Shown here: in pieces, positions 38,601 through 50,358 of the stretch | Position numbering within the stretch: position 1 is the stretch's first letter | Layout: each line of letters starts with the position of its first letter | DNA from: Carallia brachiata | Lineage: Eukaryota > Streptophyta > Magnoliopsida > Malpighiales > Rhizophoraceae | Direction: 5' to 3' | Length of the DNA stretch: 64,000 nucleotides | Assembly (NCBI GenBank): GCA_021464245.1 | Contig: JADCRB010000105.1 | Coordinates: 496,001 to 560,000 of the forward strand | Program-made: the position numbers and the translations under genes | The notes under the pieces: generated by a model | What the model was told of the DNA's origin: nothing | The model's database searches: none | Seen by the model: only the letters and a program-made list of their open reading frames with translations

Positions 38601-38959
38601 TTCTTATTTTGGGTCAAATTTTTTGTAGCAAGAAAAGAGAAAAAAAAAATTATTTTCAACATATTTCATTAAATACAACTATTCGTTTTTAGCATTTATA
38701 TTATTACCCTATTAAATGTCAAGTTCAAAAGCAACATTTGTGAGATTGATCATATCATCAAAGAAAAAAAATAGCGGCAAAGTCACTTTAGACTCATATG
38801 CCTAAGCTGAGGAACATAATGAAGACCTTTTTCAATTTACATTTCAACCAAAACATGCTTCCTTCTCTAACCAAAACATAAAAAAAAATCCAGAATACTG
38901 ATATGGGAAAAAATGCAGGCAATTCCTTATACCCATGGAAGCACGCAACAACAGAAGTG
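35602..38959. other. AT-rich intergenic region between IAA26-like gene and MSH5 remnant
   Basis: The first part is the Aux/IAA 3' untranslated region. The remainder is AT-rich with T-rich blocks and one SINE-like insertion (37338-37488). I looked here for the missing ATPase part of MSH5 on the minus strand and did not see it. Confidence 0.6.
37338..37488 (+). mobile_element. SINE-like insertion, 9-bp target duplication
   Basis: TTCAATTTC is exact at 37338-37346 and 37480-37488. The insert contains GGTTCGAATTT (box B-like, 37398-37408) and ends in a run of A. Box A is weak. Confidence 0.45.
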
Positions 38960-40740
38960 ATATCACCTTGAGTGTATAAATGTCTTTGACAAACTTCAGT
39001 GTCTCACCCAAGGAAACAATGAGTTCTTCAGAAGAGAAAAATAACGGTATCTTAAGTTCATTAAGGAATATGAGAGTCTGAAAAAGAAACCAAAGAATTG
39101 TATTTTTGCAAGCTTGAAAGACATTGATTATGTTAGGTGCAATTCAACTTCATTTCTATGTTCAAAGTGGGTTGTTAAATGTTGTGGGTTTTGAATGTTC
39201 AACCTGATTACCTCACTCCCATTATGGCCGTTTCAACTTTCTTTTTGATGTGTTAAAGCAGTCTTCATTTTTGAAAACCAATTAAAGGATACAGCGTTGA
39301 GACAACCATTCAGATTTTGAAGGTCTAGTATGGGCCCCAGGAAGACTCCCAACAAAAGGAAAACCATTTATCTAAGTCTTTGGGTTACATTTAAAGTTCA
39401 GAATCAAAAATAACAAATTGCTTGATGTTGACATACCTTAAATGGCAGCTACTTGTAGGTGTTAGACACTGATAAAGAAAAACTTTGTTAATCAAGCATG
39501 CAGAAGATACTGTGAGTAGAAGAATACATTACTACAAACCTTATTCATCATGCCAAAAACTAGAGAACCTGCAAGCCAAGAAATTGTTACAGTATTTGCA
39601 GACCTTTCAAAAGCAAAAATATTTGACAACATAATAAAGTATTACCCTTGTTTTGCTCTACTAATTCCCATGTGGCTTGGATGTTGGTCAATCTGGAAAA
39701 ATCTGCAGAGCCTCATGAGCTTGCTGCATCGACCTTAAGAAATTTGTTTCCTAAAAAGTATAGAATAGATCGTAGTCCAAACCCCTTCTACTAATGCATT
39801 AACTAACTTTTCTGTATGCAGAGTCTTGAACAAATTAAAATGGAGGGTGAAGAGAGAAAGAGAGATCATAATCATACACCGAAGGATACAGAAAATCTCT
39901 ACAACAGAATCAACTGTAATTGATGTATTCCACATTTCTTTTGCCCAGTCGTATCTACAATCCTTTCGCTCTCTAAGATCGCCAGAAGACCTCCACTTGC
40001 TCGAACTTGAACCTCACTTTCCATGCTTATCATAGATTGTAGCTGCGTAAGAACGAGACAGATGCAGAGAAATTTTTTCAATTCAGGTTTGAAAACACAT
40101 TGACAACTTTCTATTAGGAATATTCATATCTTACAAATGTGCTGTCTTAGAAGTTTTCTTTCACATTTTCAAACAAAGCAGATAGCCAGCAACACCAAGA
40201 AACTAATAGCCTCACAGCTTTAGGTAACACAAGCTTGATAAAATAAACATGGAAGTTCCTAGTTACTAATTTGCAGCATAAGAAGTAATTGAGTCAAAAT
40301 TTGTTGCAAAAATTTAATTTTATATATGAAGAATATGAATTGGCAAGTAGCGAGTACTATCAATTCTAGATGATAGATGTCAAATTCTACTGCCTAAACA
40401 TGATTTGACACTCTTGTGTATCAGACATGTTAAAGATTCCATGGAAAGGGATGGAAATACAATGTTATCATATTGTGTAAATACTCTACTGCAACATTAT
40501 CATAAGAGAAAAGTTTACAGTTAAAAAATAATAGTAATAATATTGCAGGCGCATACAACTACAGTGCATCATAAGCTTCAAACCTTCAATGAGCCAACCT
40601 TGAAATGCAGTGGTGTCATCCTTCCAAGGCAAAAAAAAAAAAAATTCATGAAACATATTTATGCACTTACACAGCAAATGCTCTCCTGGGTGTTTAGCCC
40701 TTCATCCATTCCCGGCATTTGAAGGTCTATCAATATATAA
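38960..40740 (-). pseudogene. MSH5: MSH5 meiotic MutS-homologue pseudogene (N-terminal/core exons only)
   Basis: Exon-like pieces follow MSH5 order on the minus strand: about 40671-40720 (GMDEGLNTQESICC), 39893-40042 ([20 protein letters not shown], then [10 protein letters not shown] in another frame), 39647-39755 (KFLK, then HEALQIF, then ATWELVEQNKG in broken frames), about 39540-39569 (LVFGMMNK), 39437-39471 (CLTPTSSCHLR for CVTPMGRRLLR), 39282-39350 (LGPILDLQNLNGCLNAV) and about 38970-39045 (SEELIVSLGETLKFVKDI). Introns remain, so it is a copied genomic segment and not a processed copy. Several single-base shifts, stops and loss of conserved residues prove decay. The clamp, Walker ATPase and C-terminal exons are absent downstream. 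Intact MSH5 pairs with MSH4 to stabilise crossover intermediates in meiosis. Confidence 0.85.
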
Positions 40741-40814
40741 AAGGAGAGAAAAAAATGCAGGTCATAAGAAGGAAAAGAGGAGTGAGCACGAGAGAGAGTG
40801 TAAGTGTGTGACTG

Positions 40815-40824
40815 AGTGTGTGCA

Positions 40825-40868
<44 letters not shown>
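40815..40868. repeat. Compound GT/GA microsatellite
   Basis: A (TG)n run passes directly into a long (AG)n run. It explains the serine-leucine and histidine-threonine runs in open frames on the minus strand. Confidence 0.9.
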
Positions 40869-40873
<5 letters not shown>

Positions 40874-41603
40874 AAGCAAACAGCCGAACACAATCACTGG
40901 ACAAAACTGCAAAAATGCTGAATCAATGGTGGAAAAACTGGTAAAATGCCACATTCAATGGTGAAAAACTTCTGAGCAAACACATGGGAACTAATCTGCT
41001 GAATGTTGGGAAAAATCTGCTGCAAAGTAGCAAAATAGCTGTGAGCTTTTGCCCGCAACATAAAAGGTATAATCATGTATGAAAAAACATGTAACCAAGG
41101 CAGAAATGCCTAGAAGTGTCCCCAGTTGAAATGGACTAGGCAATGGGTATCGCAAAAATAAATGACTTCCCAACATGCTGGTTGAAGACTGACCGCCAAC
41201 AAAAGTCAACATAAGTCCCTTAATGAATGGCAGAATGACTACCTCATAGCCAATTTCCGTAATTAGAACCTCATCCTCAATCCTTATCCTGATCCCTCTC
41301 TACCTGCAATACGCATTTTAAACACGATTCTAGAAAATCAAGGAGAGCCCATGAATGCCAAGGTATGGAGACAATCTCGTGCTCTCACACCATTGCAAGT
41401 GCACAAGCAATCAACCAAGAATCAGGACGAACCATGTAGTAGCAATAGATTGTGAACCAAAACTGGCTTGTACAGGTAAATAATGGTTTTGGATATTGAT
41501 GTACAAACATAATAATCATAACACAAGAAATAGACTCCAAGACTGGTAAGGAACAAAGAGAGTTAGAAAGGTTAGAAGTACGACCACCAGTGCTGCAAAC
41601 AAA

Positions 41604-41766
41604 GGTCGACTTATAGCGAGGTTGAGCATTTGCTCAACTGGTTGAGGGGGTTGTCTCTCAACTAATAAGTGGGGGTTCAAATCCCACCAAACCTCACTTC
41701 CCCTTCCCCAAATGTCTAATAGGACTCTTTATAGACCAAAAAAAAAAAAAAAGGTCGACTTATAGC
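41604..41766 (+). mobile_element. tRNA-derived SINE with 14-bp target duplication
   Basis: GGTCGACTTATAGC is exact at 41604-41617 and 41753-41766. The 135-bp insert has box A-like TTGCTCAACTGG (41630-41641) and a near-perfect box B GGTTCAAATCC (41674-41684), spaced as in a tRNA gene. It ends TATAGACC plus a run of about 15 A. All hallmarks of a SINE moved by target-primed reverse transcription are present. No coding content. Confidence 0.88.
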
Positions 41767-42761
41767 ATGAAGACATGCCAATGTTACCAGCTTGGGTCAT
41801 ATAACTCTTTCATGCATCAGAATAAGCTTCAGCATTTCACTTGCCAATCAAAGTTGGGTCTTCAATGGCTTCAAGTTTCTCTGTACTTGACATGGACTAC
41901 AGATTTTCCATTATGTAGCCTGCAAATGTCTACATGCATTTGTCCGGGTAGAAAACCAAGCAATTAGCTCATAAGTAGTGTGAGAGATCTAAAGGCTTTT
42001 CGACATATCTGAAATTATGTATTCACCAAAGGACAAGTACCTCTCTGGGACGTCAAAAACTGATGGAATGTAGACTCCTGGGTTTTATTTATGACCTGCC
42101 CATGGACAGCAACAATTCATTAATTCTAAGCACGCAAAAGTAGAAAAAAAAAAGTCAACAGTTTAGGAATAGTATGGGAATGGCAGAGGTTTCAATCAGA
42201 AAACAAATTCATAATTATATGCACCACATCTTTGTAGCTTCAGAAGACAATGGAAAGACAATATTCACTTGGAGCTTCTTTCTGTAAGAGATAACACAAG
42301 CAGTTACAGTGTGTAAGAAGTCCCCAAAGAAAACCTTGCTTAGTAGTCCTTGCAAGTTAAGTTAATTTTGGACAGAACTTCTTCTGTCTTTTTCTTCCTT
42401 CATTGATTCCAGTCAAATATGAGAAGTATCTATAAAACCTTAAATTTTGATCTCATTTTCTGAAAGCACATTAAGCATAAAAAATTGCAAACTTCAAATC
42501 TTTTGTACAACAAAAGGATTATCCATGAAGATGTGTTCAAGCAGGACTAAGAAACCTTTGACTGTTTCAAATTCTCTGTTTGACCATATAAGCAGCATCA
42601 ATATACATATGATACACGAAAGATGATCTTTTAAGCAAGTACAATAGAAATACAAACAAGTCAGCACACAATCCTTCAGTTCACTGCTAATGGTGTTTGT
42701 TAATAAATTTTAAGTAATCATACGAAAAACGGAAGACTTTTTCAATTAGAGGAAAACTTAC

Positions 42762-42955
42762 AACACCCAGCTTTAGAAGACGATCACAGCTGATGGTAGA
42801 ACTATAATGGACATCCATTCCTAGATAGTGGCCTGGCACAAAAAGGTTAAAGCTTCAAAACCCATCTGGAAGTCAAATAGGACATTTGTTTTTGAAACAA
42901 ACCATTAAACTACCTGCATACGTGGGAGTTAACGGAGTAATAGAAGCTGTGATGA
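42762..42955 (-). other. Two unassigned exon-like blocks
   Basis: On the minus strand, 42955-42914 follows TTTACAG and ends before GTAGTT; 42832-42762 follows TGCCAG and ends before GTAAGT. Joined in the only open frame they read ITASITPLTPTYAG then HYLGMDVHYSSTISCDRLL and KLGV. A further piece at about 43182-43110 after a T-rich CAG reads EPHIFDKMMLEDLNTTFVR. I do not recognise the product. They could be exons of a gene upstream of the MSH5 copy, of a non-coding transcript, or chance. Confidence 0.3.
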
Positions 42956-45004
42956 CTGTAAATATAAACTATGACAAACATATAGCGGTGGGGTTCAGCT
43001 CATGGTAAGAATTGCTTTTACTGTCCTTCAAAACACCAATCTTCTCAAGTCCTTTATGCAACATATCAACCTATCCAAGCATACAGCATTATTAAAAATT
43101 ATTGAAAATCAAAAAGTTCCGTACAAATGTCGTGTTCAAGTCTTCCAACATCATCTTGTCAAATATGTGAGGCTCGCTGCAAAAACAAAAACAAACATAC
43201 ATGGATAGACCAAGTGAAAGCAACATATCATGCTGCCACCCTTTCACTTTCCCTGCTCAAACTCCAGTCCTTAAGATTTAGGAAAACAAAGGGGCCCAAA
43301 TTCATCAAAAACCCGCCTACTAAAATCGCAACCACTTAAACCCAGAGCTCGGAGCAAGCAGAATGTTTAAAGAAACAAAGCAGAAAAAACAAATTTTTTT
43401 TAGAAAAAAACCAAAAACAGATTACACACATACCCCAAAGTGGACTCTTCTTTATAGCTTAGATTTTACAAATTCACAGATTTCTTCATTTGGGGTTTCG
43501 CCAAACACACAGAGATCAACGTTTTGGGCTAATTGCTTGATTGGTAACGATAAGCAGTTGTGGCGGCAGGTTGCTTCTCGGACTCCAGAGGATTAGTGTA
43601 ATCTTTGTTAATGCAAAAATTAATAATTTAAAATTTAGAATTAAAAATAGGAAACTGCAGATAATTTTAACTCCTTGTTAGATGTTACTTTCTTTAAAAT
43701 AATATTCGTGTTTTAATTCTGAACCAAAGCTTATGCAAATTTCTCTCATGATAAAATGAAACCTTTAATTACATTTATGTAGTGGTGAAATCAAAACAGG
43801 AGAAAGAATATACATGTAATATTATTGATACTATTTATAATTTTTTTGAAGCAAAATATAAATAGTATGGATCTTTATAAAATATTTTATAGGAAGTTAT
43901 TCATAAGATATAACTATCCAAATAACCAGACAATTAAATTATAATTGTCTGTACATTACTGTTAAACTAGTTAATTTGACAAGAAAACGGTAAAAAATAT
44001 TTAATTATTACATAATATTAATTAATTAATTAAAAATAATTAATTTAAAAATAATTAATTAATTACGTAATAAATACATAGCTCAAATGTTAAGTGCGCA
44101 TAATTTACGTAAGTCGCGCATGCATAACACTTATCCATAAACTCTTTTTAAATAAGCCAATTAAACTAATATTACGTATTTTCATATATAAAACTTTCAA
44201 AACTTTTTCTCTTTTAAGTGGAACTTTTTATATTCCTTTTACTTTTTTTTTTTTATATACCCTTACAATCTTGGGAGTTAGTGAGATTCCGGGGGGACTT
44301 AGTAAGATTCCGGAGGAAGTGAGAATTGGTGAGCTCAAAGATTGGTGCCAGTGACGATTGCTGTTGGCTTTTTTTGTCAAAGAAAAAACAATTAGTTGAA
44401 ACGATTGGTGAAACTCAATCGATGGGTACCCCAAACATTGCTGTTGATTTTTGGTGGGTGCAAAAATGATTGGCCTTTGGGTTTAAGGAAGCAATGGTTG
44501 GTGAAGGCCAACAGTTTGAAGGGCAAAGAAATTGAAGAATATGGAGAAAGTGCTGACAAAGAAGAGTAACGGTTTGCTGAGTTCGAAGAATTGAGCAAAA
44601 GAGCTCCAAAATAACATAGAAGTATGCCACTTGTCGTTGAGAAGTATACTGTAAGAAAAGTAAATGCAAAAGAAAGGGATATGAAAAATGATATAGCAAC
44701 TGATTTTGACAAAGTTTTATTCCGCTTCAGAGCAGATCATCTGGGGTTAATGATTTGTCATCCATGTAAATATTATGAGCTAAGGGTAGCCTTAGTGTAA
44801 TTACGATGAACTATGAACCATCATATATGATGAACAAGGACTTCCCCAGATATAACGGGGTAATTTTGGATGATGTAATCAATGGCGAACAATGGAAAAA
44901 GGCCTCATTAGATTGAAGTTGGACTCGTCCCTCAACATTCAGCGATAAGCAGTGCACACAAATGGGAAACTATCTTTGAACACAGACAACCTAACCCTCC
45001 ATCA

Positions 45005-45313
45005 ATGATCCAAGAGGTGTGGAACCTCTGGCAGGAGCTACAAACGATCCCCAGTCCGTCACAAAGGGGCGAACATGTGACAAACCGAGTAGAGGGCAGA
45101 TGGAATGCGCTGGGAACGCAACAGCTAAAGATAAACTGTGATGGCTCTTATCACCCAGAATGTTGCAGAGACACCGGGGGGCGGTTGATTGATGGAGTGG
45201 CAACACGTTGTTTTGCAGGATCGGCATTAAGGGCAGAGGCGGAAGCTGTCCTCTGTGGAGTTCGTCTGGCAGGAGCAAGAGGCCTATCAATTGTCCTGGA
45301 AGGCCCAACGTGA
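45005..45313 (+). pseudogene. LINE-type RNase H domain relic
   Basis: The frame ends with LKINCDGSYHPECCRDTGGR then a block with AEAEAVLCGVRLAGARGLSI, close to the RNase H domain found at the 3' end of plant LINEs and LINE-derived genes (pattern: LK.N.DG.....RD..G...A EA.A...G...A...G). The catalytic D of NCDG and the E of AEAEA are visible, but the usual glycine-rich strand between DG and RD is missing and the frame stops soon after. A broken fragment, not a working protein. An A-tailed insertion follows at 45340-45391. Confidence 0.6.
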
Positions 45314-45339
45314 AAAATGGCCGTGGAAATCAGTGCTAT

Positions 45340-45391
45340 GATTTGTGATATTATTGTATCAAAAAAAAAAAAAAAAGGATTTGTGATATTA
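45340..45391 (+). mobile_element. Micro-retroposon, 24-bp A-tailed insertion with 14-bp target duplication
   Basis: GATTTGTGATATTA is exact at 45340-45353 and 45378-45391. The insert is TTGTATC, sixteen A and a G. Confidence 0.75.
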
Positions 45392-46447
45392 AGTCATCAT
45401 ATCTTCTGCGACAAATGTTTTCATTAGCTTTGTATCTTGACTAGCTAATCAATCAATGAATAGGGTTGCTTGATGATTTAGAGTAAATCACTGTCTCTTG
45501 GATTGGGTAAGCAACCTCTCCACCCCCTTGACGAGTTTACGAATCTTCTCTGTAAGGACTTAGATTATAAACGAACTGGACTTATCTTTCTAATAAAAAG
45601 ACAAAAAAAAAAAGAGATGAGGATACGAGAACACAAGCGAACCGAATGACCAAGCAACAAAATTGAATGCATTCATAATTTTATAAACTAGATGTCCGGA
45701 GATGGCACGGCCATGTTTTTCTGCTGTTCAATTAAACACACGATAAATATATAATTGACTGATCACTTTAACCAACTGAAAAGCGTTATTCATGTGTAAT
45801 CCTACGATAGTTTATATATTAAACCAACAAAACCCTCAATGGTTGTCGGGCCCAGATTTGATTCAGCTCCTCCGACTAGTAATAACCATCTCTATGGTCC
45901 ACCTTTGCAATCTCTTCCCCTAGAGAATTACAGCCAACAATTAGCATTGACAGCATTCATTCTTTTATTGACGCAACAAACTAGAGCAGGCATAAAATGA
46001 TCAGGATAATTAAAAAGAACAGAGCTAACGCCATTAAAACACGACTAAGAGAAAAAAGGGGAAAAAAGCACACAATTCGCCTGCTCAAACATCAACCCTG
46101 CATATATCTCAAAAAAAAAAAAAAAACCATCAACCGTACACAGAAACAGAGCCAACAAAATTCAAACACTTACTACAAAACATAGTCGAAGAAAGCTAAA
46201 CACAAACAGATTTAGTACATGATTATTTAAGGCCATCAATGATGGCTGCAAACGGCAAATGAGAACATAAAGCAGTAGAATCCCATATTAACGCCACACT
46301 AGGCAACGCGACTTGAAAACGCATCGCGCACAAAGCATAGCGCACAAAATCCACTGCTGACGCGAGGGACGAGGTGCAGAGTGGACTCCTGCTGGATATT
46401 GTAGTCAGCCAGTGTGCGCCCATTCCACAGCAGCTTCCCGGCAAAGT
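45392..46447. other. Intergenic and polyubiquitin 3' region
   Basis: Mostly AT-rich with A runs at 45604-45616 and 46111-46126. From 46447 down to about 46290 the minus strand still reads ubiquitin-like sequence in a shifted frame ([20 protein letters not shown] then STLHLV), then diverged sequence to a stop near 46307. Confidence 0.6.
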
Positions 46448-47951
<1,504 letters not shown>

Positions 47952-48031
47952 CTCCAAAAAGGAGATTGACAAGAGGACTTCAAGAACTTTGATCTGAGGC
48001 AATTGTTAGGACAAATGCGAAGAGAGCCCAG

Positions 48032-48040
48032 CCTTTTATA
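48032..48040 (-). promoter_or_regulatory. TATA box of the polyubiquitin gene
   Basis: Minus-strand TATAAAAGG lies about 80 bases before the leader-intron donor. Upstream are heat-shock-element-like GTTCCGAAC (48134-48142) and TTCTAGAGG near 48300; these are suggestive only. Confidence 0.7.
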
Positions 48041-50358
48041 GCGAAGATTGAGATACTAAAATTACGATGATACCCTGCTAATGGCGCGTCTTCTTCCCTT
48101 CCAATTCTCCACACGAAACGTCCCCCTTTAAACGTTCCGAACTAGGCTGACGTAGATTTTTTTTTTTAAATTCAAAACTCAAAACGTTGCTTATGTGGAA
48201 TGTTTTTAAAAGAAAAAGGAAAAACTTTGGGACCCGCATGCGAGGGGCAATTGTCCCCCTCCTTTATGGGGGCGCGGCTCCCACGCGTCTAGGGGTACCT
48301 TCTAGAGGGGTCCAAAAACAAAATCAAAAGATTAGTCCCAAATTTGCGGAATTTTTATTATAAAAATTGTGTTTAAGATAATATTGTATTTTTTTATTTT
48401 TTTTTGTCTATAAAGAGACCAAATTGATATTTGAAGAGAGAGAAATGATATTAAGTGAGATTTAAATACCTACTTACTGATTGAGAGATACTCGCTCAAC
48501 TTGTTAAGTAAATCATCAACCTTATATATTGACTATTCTTTTAAATAACACTAAATATTTGTTAAATTTTTTTTTTTTGTAAAAATTTAGTTTTCATAAA
48601 AAAAATTGCTACCCAGACCAAAAATATAAGAAACAATCCCACGTCGGCAACAGGTTTTGGGTTTTGAATAAAAAAAAAAAGCGAAAATTATACGAGGACA
48701 GGAAATTTTGCCGGGAAATAGACGGGAGTGACGTGGCTATTATTTTAAAAGAATAAAAAAAAGTCAGAATAAAAAATAACGTGGGAAAGTGAGTTGCTTA
48801 GAAGCGGGAAACTAAAGAGGGAGTCATGGGAAATTAGGCGGCAAAATTTTCCTCCAATGCTGCAATGTTTTGCCCGCCCATGAAAAGATAACAGGGAAAT
48901 TCTCTTGGCAAGTGAATTAGGAAAAGTTAATTTTTCTATTTTTTCCCTAAACACAAAAATTAATGATAGGGTAAGAGTTTTAGGGGAATTGGTGCTATAA
49001 CTGACATAAAGAAAAATTGGTTCAATTTGATATCCCTCTATGATGGTAAGTCTGTTTAATCATCACAAGATCATCTCCAAGTGTGCGGGATGAATAAGCA
49101 TCAGTCAAGCTGTTGGAAGGAAAGTGCAACGGTCGTGCAGTGGAGGAACCAATTAGGGATATAAAGGTGTGTATACCATTAAGAATCTGCCTGTTTTTAC
49201 GACACAAGGTGGCAAGTTTGCTTTTGGTTTTTCTTCTTTTGCTTCAAAATTGCCTTTGATCATGACTTGAATTATAAATATATGAGAATGTTGATTTGGA
49301 AAAGGGGGCTTGAGAATTTTTTCGTGGGGCCTCAACACGAAGACAATAAACTGATTTTGAAATAGATACTGCCACTGCCACTGCACAAAATTATTTTGAG
49401 TTAGATTCTGTTAAACAATGAATGAATAGTGGAAAATATAATGCAATTTTGTACGCGATTTAGAAAAAAATAATTGATAGAGTTCCTAGAACTCTATAGC
49501 TTTAACAGTAGTCATATTATGCTTTTCATCAAAAGTGAGATTAATGGGACAAACTTTTGTTGGGTATGAAAGCTATGTTATAGTGATCTTTGAAAATTGG
49601 AGTTTATATTTAAATGAGATAGTATGTTTCAATAGAAAAAAAAAATATAAATAAATAGTGTCTAGCAAAGTCAGATTTTACCCAAAAAGATGTTATTTTG
49701 GAGAGGCAAAAATGTGAATTGTCAAAAGGCTACACCTTTGGCCGGTAGTTCTCCACTCATGTTACCATTTAAACTAATAGTTAATAGAAGACATTTGGAT
49801 TGTGTGGCCACATTGCAGATTATATAAATGCATCAAGCCTTTAAACATTGAGTTCTACGCTTATTGCTACATATAATTTGGTAATAAGGGTACAACTAAG
49901 GAATGAAATGTTATAAAATATGTAGTTGCACTTTGGATAGGTTTATAGATGTCACCTTGACGAGTTTAGTATGTTTGTAACAGTTTATGGAGGAGCAATG
50001 CATTGCCTTTTGCTTGTCATTGGCTAACTAATTTTTTTTTTTTTTGTGTACAAATTGGCTAGCTAGTTTGGATCACCTTTAAGTGAAAAAGCTTCACCAA
50101 GTGGCTCTAATTTGATGTCCAGGTTGGAGTTGCAATAGTGTCCTCTTAGATTATTAGAGTGAAAGAAAAAAACTTTTGAGACCCTATCTCTTTCCCTTTC
50201 CCTTTCCTTTTCCCCATACAGAAGGAAGCAAACATTGCTTAGTTTGATACATTAAGATAGAGTGATTTACTTTAGATGGGAGTTTGTGTGATAGGTGTCT
50301 ATCTTTGAATCAACTAATGGATATTATTGTCGGAGAATAAAGGTGTAGCAGGCAGGAA
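48041..50358. other. Intergenic: polyubiquitin promoter and FAR1-related upstream region
   Basis: The left part is the promoter of the minus-strand polyubiquitin gene. A block at 48130-48190 recurs at 57838-57895. Two GCGGGAAA/CCGGGAAA motifs at about 48710 and 48803 resemble E2F sites. A tailed insertion lies at 50019-50068. No further gene seen. Confidence 0.55.
50019..50068 (-). mobile_element. Micro-retroposon, 20-bp T-tract insertion
   Basis: ATTGGCTAACTAATT (50019-50033) and ATTGGCTAGCTAGTT (50054-50068) match at 13 of 15 bases. The insert is a T run plus GTGTACAA; in complement TTGTACAC plus poly(A), similar to the TTGTATC plus poly(A) insert at 45354. Confidence 0.5.

Larger units (their letters stand above)
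40741..44880. other. Intergenic/ambiguous region upstream of the MSH5 remnant
   Basis: Less AT-biased than the rest and resembling intron or transcript sequence on the minus strand. The first exons of MSH5 are not recognisable. A GT/GA microsatellite covers 40815-40868, a SINE 41604-41766, and two unassigned exon-like pieces 42762-42955. Open frames at 44094-44712 on both strands resemble nothing I know. Confidence 0.5.

Noticed and set aside
40659..40954. Open frames rich in SLSLSHTHTH
   Set aside because: Translation of a GT/GA microsatellite; only the end with GMDEGLN is the MSH5 exon.
41629..41684. Possible tRNA gene (boxes A and B)
   Set aside because: No cloverleaf or acceptor stem; the A-tail and target duplication show a SINE.
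44392..44712. Two overlapping minus-strand frames of about 100 codons
   Set aside because: Hydrophobic, low-complexity translations with no family resemblance.
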